A stretch of DNA of 15,352 nucleotides, taken from assembly GCA_014762585.1 (NCBI GenBank), contig JABURN010000243.1:1-15352 (forward strand), given 5' to 3'. The stretch comes from Methylophaga sp. (GTDB lineage: Bacteria > Pseudomonadota > Gammaproteobacteria > Nitrosococcales > Methylophagaceae). Below are positions 6,524 to 14,542 of this stretch, one piece after another. Position 1 is the stretch's first letter, and every line of letters begins with the position of its first letter. Under the pieces are notes generated by a model. It made no database searches and was not told the origin of the DNA. It was given only the letters and a program-made list of their open reading frames with translations. The position numbers and the translations under genes were made by a program.

Positions 6524-6553
6524 TTGCAGTCCGTTTTGCTTCATCGGTATGAA
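6524..6553 (+). promoter_or_regulatory. Possible sigma-70 promoter of the glucosylglycerate operon
   Basis: TTGCAG (6524-6529) and TATGAA (6548-6553) are 18 bases apart, 50 bases before the first gene. TTGCAG is also part of the right arm of GACTGC-N16-GCAGTC (6504-6531), which could be an operator. A second TTGACC at 6561 has no good partner. All are by eye; osmotic control cannot be read from it. Confidence 0.35.
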
Positions 6554-6603
6554 TATTGCGTTGACCCTGCTAATCGTTTCAATGATGAATAAGAGATACG
6601 GAT

Positions 6604-8364
6604 ATGCTGAACATCGATATCAGCGGCTTTCTGCAACAGCATCACTTACCGGCGGCCTACCAGCAACAAATCACAGAATGGTTTGCACCGCTCGCTGAGG
6701 CCATCAAGTCGCACCATAAAGGTGCAAACAGACCGATCATTGTCGGTATCAATGGTGCACAGGGCTCCGGTAAAAGCACGCTCGCAGCCTGTCTGGTCTA
6801 CCTGCTGGAACAACAGCATCACTTACGCGCCCTGTCGCTCTCTTTAGATGACTTTTATTTCACCCGCGCGGAGAGACAGCGCCTGGCACAGGGTATTCAT
6901 CCCCTGCTGGCAACACGCGGCGTTCCAGGCACCCATGATATACCTCTGGCCCGCAAGACCCTGAGCGATTTATTGCACAAGCATTTACCGGTGCTGATAC
7001 CCCGTTTCAACAAAGCCATTGATGATCGTTATCCACCGGAATTTGCCGAATGCATTAATGACGCAGTCGACGTGATCGTGCTCGAGGGCTGGTGCCTGGG
7101 TGCGGTGGCTGAGGATGAAGCCACACTGGCTGAGCCGGTTAATGATCTGGAAGCCAGTGAAGATAAGAACGCCGATTGGCGCCGCTATGTGAATAAACAA
7201 CTCAGCTTGTTTTACCCTAAGCTATTCGAGCTGATTGATGTCTGGATCATGCTCAAAGCACCGGACTTTCAGTGTGTGTATGACTGGCGGTTGGAACAGG
7301 AAAACAAGCTGCGTGACAGCACCAGCGGTCAGCATCAGATCATGGACGCAGCCCAGGTAGGCCGCTTTATCAAGTACTACCAGCGTATTACCCAGAACAC
7401 ACTGAAATCATTGCCTGAACGCATGAACTACCTGTTCGAGCTCGATGCAAACCGCCAGATCACTAAACTGACTTCAAAGCCGCCAAAACTCAACGCCATG
7501 ACCCCGAAGCAATGGCTGATATTCACTGATATGGATGGCAGTCTGCTGGATCATCATAACTACCATTTTGATGAGGCAGTACCGATGCTGGAAGCACTGG
7601 AAGCCGGTCACGTTCCAGTCATACCAGTTACCAGTAAAACCCAGGCGGAAGTCGAATTACTGCGTGACAGCCTCCACAACAAGCATCCTTTTATCGTTGA
7701 AAACGGCGCTGCTGTTTTTATACCCGTTGGTTATTTTGAACAGCAGCCCGCCGACACCATTGAGAAAAATGGCTACTGGATTAAAGCGTTTGTCGATCCA
7801 CGCTCGCGCTGGCAATCATTAATCGATGAAATACGGCCACAGTATGCCGGTGAATTTAAAACTTTTGCCGAAGCCGGTATAGACGGCATTATCGCCATGA
7901 CCGGACTCAATGTGCATGCCGCGGCCCGCGCTGCTCGACGCCAATATGGTGAACCTATTGCCTGGCAGGGTAATGGCAATCTCAAGCGTCAGTTTATAGA
8001 GGACTTACAGCAAGCGGGCGCTCATATCCTGGAAGGGGGTCGCTTCGTGCATGTCTCCGGCGACTGTGATAAAGGCCGGGCAATGGAATGGCTGGCACAG
8101 GTTTACCGGGCCGCCGATCCAGGCAAGGAGATGATTTCACTGGCCATCGGTGACAGTCAGAATGATAAAGCGATGCTGGAAACCGCTGATCACGCCCTGC
8201 TGATTCGCTCACCGGTGCATCCTCTGCCAAGCATTGACCGTGCGGATCATTACCTTATTTCCACCCACACCGGGCCCAAAGGCTGGGCAGAAGGTGTCAA
8301 TCAAATCATCGGTGCAACGTTGCATCCCGATTCATCACCATTACCCCGAGGCAATCATGGCTGA
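6604..8364 (+). CDS. Fused glycerate 3-kinase and sugar-phosphoglycerate phosphatase
   Basis: Two enzymes are joined in 586 residues. Residues 1-290 are a P-loop kinase of the plant-type D-glycerate 3-kinase family: GAQGSGKS Walker A at 51-58, LSLDDFYFTRAERQ at 78-92, VIVLEGWCLGA at 158-168. It should convert D-glycerate plus ATP to 3-phosphoglycerate. Residues 300-575 are a HAD phosphatase of the mannosyl-3-phosphoglycerate phosphatase family: DMDGSLLDHH with nucleophile D309 and D311, VTSKT at 342-346, ENGAAVFIP at 366-374, HVSGDCDKGRA at 483-492, GDSQND at 516-521. It should remove phosphate from glucosyl-3-phosphoglycerate to give glucosylglycerate. The two halves act just before and just after GpgS, which is encoded by the next gene, overlapping by 8 bases. 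No key residue seems missing in either half, so both are probably active. Joining substrate supply and product release in one chain is unusual. Confidence 0.85.
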   Translation: MLNIDISGFLQQHHLPAAYQQQITEWFAPLAEAIKSHHKGANRPIIVGINGAQGSGKSTLAACLVYLLEQQHHLRALSLSLDDFYFTRAERQRLAQGIHPLLATRGVPGTHDIPLARKTLSDLLHKHLPVLIPRFNKAIDDRYPPEFAECINDAVDVIVLEGWCLGAVAEDEATLAEPVNDLEASEDKNADWRRYVNKQLSLFYPKLFELIDVWIMLKAPDFQCVYDWRLEQENKLRDSTSGQHQIMDAAQVGRFIKYYQRITQNTLKSLPERMNYLFELDANRQITKLTSKPPKLNAMTPKQWLIFTDMDGSLLDHHNYHFDEAVPMLEALEAGHVPVIPVTSKTQAEVELLRDSLHNKHPFIVENGAAVFIPVGYFEQQPADTIEKNGYWIKAFVDPRSRWQSLIDEIRPQYAGEFKTFAEAGIDGIIAMTGLNVHAAARAARRQYGEPIAWQGNGNLKRQFIEDLQQAGAHILEGGRFVHVSGDCDKGRAMEWLAQVYRAADPGKEMISLAIGDSQNDKAMLETADHALLIRSPVHPLPSIDRADHYLISTHTGPKGWAEGVNQIIGATLHPDSSPLPRGNHG

Positions 8365-9580
8365 TTTTTACCAGAATGGGATTATTACCACCTTACATAA
8401 CCTGACCCATCGCCACATCGCAGACCTGGAAAGCGACCTGCTGCAGTTCAGTAAACAACGGCCGATGGGACTGCTTTTGCCCTCGCTGTTTTCAGAACTG
8501 GAAGGTGAAGCGCTACCCAACATCGTGCAACAACTGAAAAATGTCCCTTATCTATCGGAAATCGTGATTGGCCTGGATCGGGCTGATGAAGCTCAATACC
8601 GCCATGCCATCCGGTTTTTCTCCGACTTGCCTCAGCACCATCGCATTCTCTGGAATGACGGCCCCCGTCTCAAAGCCATCGATGCCGAGTTACAGACGCT
8701 GGGTCTGGCACCGAAAGAGCTGGGTAAAGGTCGCAATGTCTGGTATTGCATGGGCTATATTCTGGCTTCAGGCAAAGCGGAGTCGATAGCTCTGCATGAC
8801 TGCGATATTGTCACCTACACCAGTGAGTTGCTGGCCAGGCTGATCTACCCTGTTGCCAACCCGCAGTTCAACTATGAGTTCTGCAAAGGCTATTACGCCC
8901 GCGTCGCCGGCGGTAAACTCAATGGCCGAGTAAATCGGCTGCTGGTCACCCCGCTAATCCGGGCCTTGAAATCCGTCATGGGCTCACATCCTTACCTTAA
9001 ATATATGGATAGCTTCCGCTATCCGCTGGCCGGTGAATTCTCTTTCCGCCGTGATGTACTGACCGATATCCGAATCCCCAGTGACTGGGGACTGGAAATC
9101 GGGGTGTTGTCTGAAATGCACCGAAACTACGCCAATAACCGCCTGTGCCAGGTGGATGTGGCTGATGCCTACGATCACAAACATCAGGATTTATCGCTGG
9201 ATGATCAGCGTGGCGGCCTGTCAAAAATGTCGATCGATATCGCCAAGTCCCTGTTCCGCAAACTGGCCACCAAGGGCGTGGTGTTCTCACCTGAAGCGTT
9301 TCGCAGCCTGAAAGCGACCTATTACCGAATCGCGCTGGATTTTGTTGAAACCTATCGTAATGATGCCGTCATGAACGGGCTCAATTTTGATATTCACCAG
9401 GAAGAAGAGTCAGTAGAAATGTTCGCCAAAAACATTATGGATGCCGGCCAGATGTTTCTTGAAAACCCGATGGAAACGCCCTTCACGCCAAGTTGGAGCC
9501 GGGTACAGAGCGCTTTGCCGGACATCTTCGAGCGCCTCTATGAGGCAGTGGAAGCCGATTACCAGGAATTTTCTGCCTGA
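8357..9580 (+). CDS. gpgS: Glucosyl-3-phosphoglycerate synthase (GT81)
   Basis: GpgS transfers glucose from an NDP-glucose donor to D-3-phosphoglycerate, making glucosyl-3-phosphoglycerate, the first committed step to the compatible solute glucosylglycerate. The 407 residues show GT81 marks: [15 protein letters not shown] at 39-53, [11 protein letters not shown] at 70-80, [13 protein letters not shown] at 123-135, the metal/nucleotide-binding DCD at 148-150 in ALHDCDIV, and [16 protein letters not shown] at 242-257. The start at 8357 overlaps the upstream stop by eight bases, with CGAGG five bases before; the longer open frame from 8234 lies inside the upstream gene and is not used. The alternative name, mannosyl-3-phosphoglycerate synthase, is less likely because those proteins (GT55) differ in these motifs. 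It is the centre of the operon. Confidence 0.9.
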   Translation: MADFYQNGIITTLHNLTHRHIADLESDLLQFSKQRPMGLLLPSLFSELEGEALPNIVQQLKNVPYLSEIVIGLDRADEAQYRHAIRFFSDLPQHHRILWNDGPRLKAIDAELQTLGLAPKELGKGRNVWYCMGYILASGKAESIALHDCDIVTYTSELLARLIYPVANPQFNYEFCKGYYARVAGGKLNGRVNRLLVTPLIRALKSVMGSHPYLKYMDSFRYPLAGEFSFRRDVLTDIRIPSDWGLEIGVLSEMHRNYANNRLCQVDVADAYDHKHQDLSLDDQRGGLSKMSIDIAKSLFRKLATKGVVFSPEAFRSLKATYYRIALDFVETYRNDAVMNGLNFDIHQEEESVEMFAKNIMDAGQMFLENPMETPFTPSWSRVQSALPDIFERLYEAVEADYQEFSA

Positions 9581-9591
9581 GGACCGAGCCT

Positions 9592-11349
9592 GTGATGACA
9601 GTAACTGATGAGCAGCTCAAGCAGCTGCATGAAACCGTGCTCTATCACCTGCAGGCGATTTATCAGGACAGCCTGCCTGACTTATCACTGACTGATCTCG
9701 GTGACGAGATCATTGAGGTCATGCGCCTCAATGAGACCTTTTTCGATTCGGTGCCACACAAAAACAACTGGGATCAGACCGATATCGTGCTGATTACCTA
9801 TGCAAACAGCGTGCAGCGTCAGGGAGAAGCACCGCTGAAAACCCTGTATCGCTTCCTCAACGAGGAGATCAAAGGCTATATCAACGGTGTGCACATTCTG
9901 CCGTTTTTCCCTTTCTGTTCCGATGACGGCTTTGCGGTAATGGATTATTACCAGGTCAACAAGGCACTGGGGGACTGGGATGATATCGAAAATATCGCCG
10001 GCGATTACCGCCTGATGGCTGATCTGGTCATTAATCACGGCTCCAGCAGTGGTGAGTGGTTTAAAAACTTCATCAAAGGTGAAGGCCCGGGCCATGATTA
10101 TTTTTATACCACTGCCGCGGATACACCGACCAGTCAGGTCGTTCGTCCGCGCACCAGCCCGTTACTTAGGGAAACCGAAACTCATGACGGAATAAAATAT
10201 GTCTGGTGCACCTTCAGCCATACCCAGGTCGACTTTGATTTTCGTAACCCGGAAGTGCTGAAAGAATTTATCCGCATTGTGCGGTTTTACCTGGATAAAG
10301 GCATTCGCATTTTCCGTCTCGACGCGGTCGCTTTCTTATGGAAAAAACCGGGTACCAACTGCCTGAACCTACCGGAAACCCATGAAGTGGTGAGGTTGAT
10401 GCGCAGCCTGATTCAGCATGCCCAACCCGATGCGGTGATCATTACCGAAACCAATATTCCCAATCGTGAAAACCTGAGCTACTTTGGTAATGCCAACGAG
10501 GCGCACTGTATTTATAACTTCTCGCTGCCACCGCTGTTGGTCAACACCCTGGTCACCGGAAACTGCTTTTATCTCAAGCAATGGCTGATGAGCATGCCAC
10601 CGGCCCAGAACGGCACCGCCTATTTCAATTTCATTGCCTCACATGATGGTATTGGCCTGCGCCCTGCTGAGGGCCTGCTGTCGGACAGCGAAATTGCTTC
10701 GCTTATCAGCACCATGCAACAGTTTGGCGGCCAGATTTCCTGGCGCGCTGGTGATAATGGCGTTAAAAAGCCCTATGAAATCAATATCGCTCTGTTTGAT
10801 GCCCTGCAGGGAACCACTAAAGGCAAGGACCAGTGGCATATCGACCGCTTTATCTGCGCCCACGCCATTATGCTCTCACTGGAAGGCATTCCGGGAATCT
10901 ATATTCACAGCCTGCTGGCCACCAGCAATGATCTGGAAAAACTGGAACGTACCGGCCAGAATCGTGGCATTAACCGTCATGAATGGGATTACAATAAACT
11001 CACTGCGGAACTGGCCGATCCGGCCTCACAACATGCTCAGGTTTCCGGCCTGCTGAAAAAACTGGTGCATCTTCGTCAGCAACAGCGTGCTTTCCATCCC
11101 AACGCCACACAATTCACACTGCACATGGGGGAACAGCTGTTCGGTTTCTGGCGTCAGAGCATGGACAGACGACAGAGTATTTTCTGTATTTTTAATATCA
11201 GCGATACACCACAGCCGCTTCGCATTGCGGAGCTCAATTTAATTGTGACCGATCGCTGGTGGGATCTTATCAGTGGTCATATTTTTGATGAAAAAACAGA
11301 AACTTTCACTGTTAATCCCTATCAAGTACTGTGGATCACAAACAGTTAA
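9592..11349 (+). CDS. GH13_18 sugar phosphorylase, probably glucosylglycerate phosphorylase
   Basis: This 585-residue protein belongs to the GH13 subfamily 18 phosphorylases, with sucrose phosphorylase, sucrose 6'-phosphate phosphorylase and glucosylglycerate phosphorylase. It has the catalytic triad: nucleophile D244 in [11 protein letters not shown], acid/base E286 in VIITETNIP and transition-state D352 in [33 protein letters not shown] (101-123) and DLVINHGSS (144-152) are also typical. It would split an alpha-glucoside with phosphate to glucose-1-phosphate and the acceptor. Immediate linkage to gpgS (11-base gap) makes glucosylglycerate the likely substrate; sucrose is the alternative. 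The start is GTG at 9592, eight bases after TGAGGA that overlaps the gpgS stop; an ATG follows at 9595. A weak hairpin (ACACT-N8-AGTGT, T run, 11369-11390) follows the gene but may not fully stop transcription. Confidence 0.85.
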   Translation: MMTVTDEQLKQLHETVLYHLQAIYQDSLPDLSLTDLGDEIIEVMRLNETFFDSVPHKNNWDQTDIVLITYANSVQRQGEAPLKTLYRFLNEEIKGYINGVHILPFFPFCSDDGFAVMDYYQVNKALGDWDDIENIAGDYRLMADLVINHGSSSGEWFKNFIKGEGPGHDYFYTTAADTPTSQVVRPRTSPLLRETETHDGIKYVWCTFSHTQVDFDFRNPEVLKEFIRIVRFYLDKGIRIFRLDAVAFLWKKPGTNCLNLPETHEVVRLMRSLIQHAQPDAVIITETNIPNRENLSYFGNANEAHCIYNFSLPPLLVNTLVTGNCFYLKQWLMSMPPAQNGTAYFNFIASHDGIGLRPAEGLLSDSEIASLISTMQQFGGQISWRAGDNGVKKPYEINIALFDALQGTTKGKDQWHIDRFICAHAIMLSLEGIPGIYIHSLLATSNDLEKLERTGQNRGINRHEWDYNKLTAELADPASQHAQVSGLLKKLVHLRQQQRAFHPNATQFTLHMGEQLFGFWRQSMDRRQSIFCIFNISDTPQPLRIAELNLIVTDRWWDLISGHIFDEKTETFTVNPYQVLWITNS

Positions 11350-11408
11350 TGACTGTCATGGTACATTCACACTGATTTGTTAGTGTTTTTCCAAAAAAGG
11401 ATAATTGC

Positions 11409-12263
11409 ATGTCAGAAGTAAAACCTATTCGCAAATGCCTGTTCCCGGTCGCGGGTTATGGCACTCGCTTTCTTCCGGCGACTAAAGCCATGCCCAAAGA
11501 AATGCTTCCTATCGTCAGCAAGCCATTGATTCAATACGGTGTGGAAGAAGCGGTTGAAGCCGGTGTTAGCGAAGCAGGCTTTATTACCGGTCGTGGTAAA
11601 CGTGCCATCGCCGACCATTTCGATACCAGCTACGAGCTGGAACAGGAAATCAAAGGCACTAGCAAAGAAAAATTCCTGGAAGATATCCGTAATCTGATGG
11701 ATAGCTGTGACTTCATTTTTATCCGTCAACGCGCCATGCTCGGTCTCGGGCATGCCATTCTGACCGGCGAGCCACTGATCGGCGATGAACCTTTTGCCGT
11801 CATTCTGGCTGACGATCTCTGCTCACCTCCCGATGACAGTGGCAGCAAGCGTGTTCTTGGCCAACTGGTTGAATTATATGAGCGCTACAACTGTAGTGTA
11901 ATCGCGATTGAGGAAGTACCCGGCGATAATATCAGCAGCTACGGTGTGATTTCCGGGCGTGAAATCGAAGACGGTGTGTATGAAGTCGACGATATGGTGG
12001 AAAAACCCAAGCCACAGGATGCACCGAGTAATCTCGGCATCATCGGCCGTTATATATTGACACCCGATATCTTTGATTACATCCGTAACACTCCGCCTGG
12101 CACTAACGGTGAAGTACAGATTACTGACGCGATTAAAGCCATGGCACAGGAAAAACGCGTGCTCGCGCTCAAATTTAAAGGCCACCGTTTCGACTGCGGT
12201 AGTATCGACGGCTTTGTCGAAGCGACCAACTACTATTACAATCGCGATTATAAAAACTCCTGA
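11409..12263 (+). CDS. galU: UTP-glucose-1-phosphate uridylyltransferase
   Basis: GalU makes UDP-glucose from UTP and glucose-1-phosphate, feeding glycan and trehalose-like pathways and here the glucosyl donor of GpgS. The 284-residue protein carries the nucleotidyltransferase loop GYGTRFLPATKAMPKEMLPI near residues 16-35, KPLIQYGVEEAVEAG, RQRAMLGLGHAI (106-117), LADDL (133-137), SSYGVISG, VEKPKP (197-202) and GSIDGFVEATNYY. It is full-length. AAGGA lies seven bases before the ATG. It is 59 bases from the phosphorylase gene in the same orientation, so probably the last gene of the glucosylglycerate operon, or partly separate. The coupling is logical, as the phosphorylase makes glucose-1-phosphate. 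Confidence 0.95.
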   Translation: MSEVKPIRKCLFPVAGYGTRFLPATKAMPKEMLPIVSKPLIQYGVEEAVEAGVSEAGFITGRGKRAIADHFDTSYELEQEIKGTSKEKFLEDIRNLMDSCDFIFIRQRAMLGLGHAILTGEPLIGDEPFAVILADDLCSPPDDSGSKRVLGQLVELYERYNCSVIAIEEVPGDNISSYGVISGREIEDGVYEVDDMVEKPKPQDAPSNLGIIGRYILTPDIFDYIRNTPPGTNGEVQITDAIKAMAQEKRVLALKFKGHRFDCGSIDGFVEATNYYYNRDYKNS

Positions 12264-12273
12264 GCCGTTCCGG

Positions 12274-12303
12274 GTCAGCGTGGTCCTTTATGGTCACGCT
12301 GAC
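12274..12303 (+). terminator. Hairpin after galU, possible terminator
   Basis: GTCAGCGTG (12274-12282) and CACGCTGAC (12295-12303) are perfect 9-base arms with a 12-base loop, 11 bases after the galU stop. The downstream T tract is poor (TCATTTA), so it may terminate weakly or protect the galU mRNA 3' end. An ATG at 12290 lies in its loop, which argues against that start for the next gene. Confidence 0.5.
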
Positions 12304-12325
12304 TCATTTAACTAAGATCAAACAC

Positions 12326-12859
12326 ATGGGCAGCAGTCAAACTCCATCTGAGCAAACTTCCGGCAACGATATTCTGATTGATCAGACCCGTTTGCTGGAG
12401 CAACTCATTTTTCACTGGCGCCAGGCGGTGAATGAAGACTTTCCGGTCTCCATGTTCATTGTTGATGTGGATCGCTTTTCGCAGATGGAAAGCAAAGCCA
12501 GCTGCTTCGAGCAAATTCTGAATGCTATCCGCCAGCAGTTTAATCGCGAAACTGACTTTATCGCCCGCTTTAACCGCAAGCAGATCATGGCGATCAGTTC
12601 ACATATGAGTTACCGCCAGAGCACGCAGATGGCGACTAAGCTGCATAAAGCCGTCTCCATGCTGGAGATATTTCATCCCCACTCCCCCACCGGCCGTTAT
12701 GCCACTGTCAGTATCGGTCACAGCACCTATGCACCGGTTGAGAATGATTGCTACGGTATTCTGGATATGCTGGCTACCGTTCAGCATCATGTTGATCAGG
12801 CCAAGCAGGCCGGTGGCAACTGCTCCAAAACCCGCCTGCACAGCCGTGTACTGAAATAA
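12326..12859 (+). CDS. Degenerate GGDEF-domain protein with apparent c-di-GMP I-site
   Basis: This 177-residue protein has the fold pattern of a diguanylate cyclase domain. FPVSMFIVDVDRFSQ (39-53) fits the metal-binding strand with Asp47 and Asp49, ATVSIGHSTY (126-135) fits the VTISIG strand, and VDQAKQAGGNCSKT (156-169) fits the final helix. The active-site GGDEF motif is replaced by NRKQI (83-87 in FIARFNRKQIMAI), so it should not make c-di-GMP. RETD (74-77) lies exactly five residues before it, the place and form of the RxxD inhibitory site that binds c-di-GMP. It may therefore be a receptor. No sensor or EAL domain is present. I take the ATG at 12326, although its ribosome site is weak; the other ATG, 12290, lies in the galU hairpin. 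It follows galU, whose product feeds exopolysaccharides. Its stop codon abuts the convergent neighbour's stop. Confidence 0.65.
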   Translation: MGSSQTPSEQTSGNDILIDQTRLLEQLIFHWRQAVNEDFPVSMFIVDVDRFSQMESKASCFEQILNAIRQQFNRETDFIARFNRKQIMAISSHMSYRQSTQMATKLHKAVSMLEIFHPHSPTGRYATVSIGHSTYAPVENDCYGILDMLATVQHHVDQAKQAGGNCSKTRLHSRVLK

Positions 12860-13300
12860 TTACTCAAAGCTGTAACGGGATTTTTCCCCCCGCTGCACTA
12901 CCCGCGGCCAGCGGTGATGCAGTTCGGCATCCTCCACTTCCGGTTCGATAATCACAATATAAACCCGTTTTTCATGTCCATCCCGGGCTATCAGCCCCTG
13001 AATAAACTGTCCTTTCTGCAGGTCATACCAATGACGCTGGCCCTCAATATCCCTGTCCATAAAGCTAAGTACCGGAATTTTCACCGGTTTGGGAAAAAAC
13101 TTGTCCCAGCGGCCGGAATAAATCGCATCCAGCCGTGCCCAGCCGGTGGCAGGCAATTGCCCGGTCTGTTTACGACGTCGCCCCCACGGCATCAGGCGAA
13201 TACTGCCATCTTGCATTAACACCGGCAGCAAGGCTTTGGGATTGATATAAAACACCCTCATGACCTCATCGCCATGCGTGAAATACACGCCTTCACACAT
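12860..13300 (-). CDS. Short divergent SRAP-like (YedK/HMCES) protein
   Basis: This 146-residue protein starts Met-Cys; its ATG overlaps the upstream polymerase stop as TGATG, so the start is set by coupling (an earlier ATG at 13333 would lie inside the polymerase). SRAP proteins also start MC: once the Met is removed, the Cys bonds to abasic sites in single-stranded DNA and protects them. Other similarities are PWGRR at 38-42, GWARLDAI (53-60, cf. the NARxE segment), a PVLSFMDRD stretch (76-84, cf. the PxxGFYEW segment), and LHHRWPRVV at 127-135, which matches the IHxRMP motif with the active-site His at about 128. It is much shorter than typical SRAP (about 200 or more) and lacks the clear Asn and Glu of YedK, so activity is uncertain. 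The third gene of a lexA operon fits a DNA damage role. Homology is my own reading. Confidence 0.6.
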   Translation of the reverse strand: MCEGVYFTHGDEVMRVFYINPKALLPVLMQDGSIRLMPWGRRRKQTGQLPATGWARLDAIYSGRWDKFFPKPVKIPVLSFMDRDIEGQRHWYDLQKGQFIQGLIARDGHEKRVYIVIIEPEVEDAELHHRWPRVVQRGEKSRYSFE

Positions 13301-14541
13301 CAGATGGTTTTCCTGTGTCCGCTGGGCTTCCATGCAGGGGCAATGACATTGGGCATTTCGCTGCGGCCAATCACCCGTGTCGGCGCCACCGTAAACTCGC
13401 CGAAACGCTCATTAATCCTGTCAACGGCGTCGTTAAGTCTCTCCCGCTTGCGACGCTGGCCATTATCCAGAAACAAATCCGGCTGATAACTCACGACTGG
13501 ACTTAAGGCTGTCACCTGCACCTGTCGGCTGTCTTCACCGCGGAAATACTGACTGACAAACTGATAACAATGCTGATAAATCACGGCGCCATCATCGGTG
13601 GTCTGGGGCAACTGGATTTTGGTCGCAAGCCAGCCCTGCTGCCGGGTCTTGATACCGATAAAAAAACGGGCGGCCTGAAAGCCATGTTTTCTCAAACGGG
13701 AACCGACCTTCTCCGACATATGCTGGAAATAGGTCAGTATCGTTTCTTTATCCCGGGTGCCCGGCGGCATCACTTTGCCGTGACCGATGGTCTTGGGCGC
13801 ATTGACATTGGTCACGACCGGTTCCGGATCCCTGCCCTGCGCCATCAGCCAGATCCGCCTGCCAGGATTGCCGAAACGCTTGGCAATCAAACTCATCGGC
13901 ACTTTTTTCATATCGCCACAGCGCTCAATGCCATATTTCGCGAGGAAATTACCGATACCGACATTAATCCCGCTTAATTCCGTCACTCTCTCATTGGCTA
14001 GCCGTGCCTCGGCTTCCCAGGGCGAAATAATGGTCAGACCGTCGGGTTTTTTGAGCTTGGCGGCAAACTTGGCCGTGGTTTTATCGCCGCTCAGCCCAAC
14101 GCTGCAGGTCAAGCCTGAAGCCTCACTTACCGCCTGCTTAATCAACTGACCAATAGATTGCGGACTGCCATACAGCTGCTGACAGTCAGTCAGATCCAGA
14201 AAGGCTTCATCGACGGAATACACCTCAACCTCGGGGCAGATATCCTGCAGAGCGCCCATGATCCGTGAAGACACATCCGCGTAACGGTAGGGCCGGCTGG
14301 GTGCCTGAATCAGATTGGGGCAATATTTCCGCGCCTCATTCAGATGCATGCCGGTGTTGATGCCCAGCGCTCTGGCTTCATAGGAGGCGGTGATGATAGT
14401 GCTGCCAAGCTGACCATTGGTCACGGCCACCGGCCGGTTACGCCAGAAAGGATGATCCTGCTGCTCAATCTGGGCGAAGAAGCAGTTCATATCGACCAGG
14501 GCAATCATCCGTGGCCAGTTTTGTCGCTGCTTCAGGCCCAC
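13300..14541 (-). CDS. Y-family translesion DNA polymerase (DinB/UmuC-like)
   Basis: This 413-residue protein is a Y-family polymerase that copies past DNA damage with low fidelity. Catalytic residues are present: D17 in IALVDMNCFF, and D111/E112 in VYSVDEAFLDLT. Fingers and palm marks are ITASYEARALGINTGM (50-65) and CSVGLSGDKTTAKFAAKLKKPDG (about 146-168); the C-terminal little-finger domain is present. The N-terminal motifs lean towards DinB (Pol IV) rather than UmuC, but the C-terminus ends in a short tail with no obvious beta-clamp motif, so I leave the subtype open. It starts at a GTG one base after the lexA stop (TGAC-GTG), with an ATG 33 bases further in that is also plausible; neither has a good ribosome site, so translation is probably coupled. 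lexA upstream implies induction by damage. Confidence 0.87.
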   Translation of the reverse strand: MGLKQRQNWPRMIALVDMNCFFAQIEQQDHPFWRNRPVAVTNGQLGSTIITASYEARALGINTGMHLNEARKYCPNLIQAPSRPYRYADVSSRIMGALQDICPEVEVYSVDEAFLDLTDCQQLYGSPQSIGQLIKQAVSEASGLTCSVGLSGDKTTAKFAAKLKKPDGLTIISPWEAEARLANERVTELSGINVGIGNFLAKYGIERCGDMKKVPMSLIAKRFGNPGRRIWLMAQGRDPEPVVTNVNAPKTIGHGKVMPPGTRDKETILTYFQHMSEKVGSRLRKHGFQAARFFIGIKTRQQGWLATKIQLPQTTDDGAVIYQHCYQFVSQYFRGEDSRQVQVTALSPVVSYQPDLFLDNGQRRKRERLNDAVDRINERFGEFTVAPTRVIGRSEMPNVIAPAWKPSGHRKTI

Positions 14542-14542
14542 G

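Noticed and set aside
8234..8356. Longer N-terminus for GpgS
   Set aside because: It lies inside the upstream fusion gene; the family start and a ribosome site fit 8357.
11369..11390. Hairpin between the phosphorylase gene and galU as a firm terminator
   Set aside because: Only a 5-base AT-containing stem; kept as a weak note in the phosphorylase entry.
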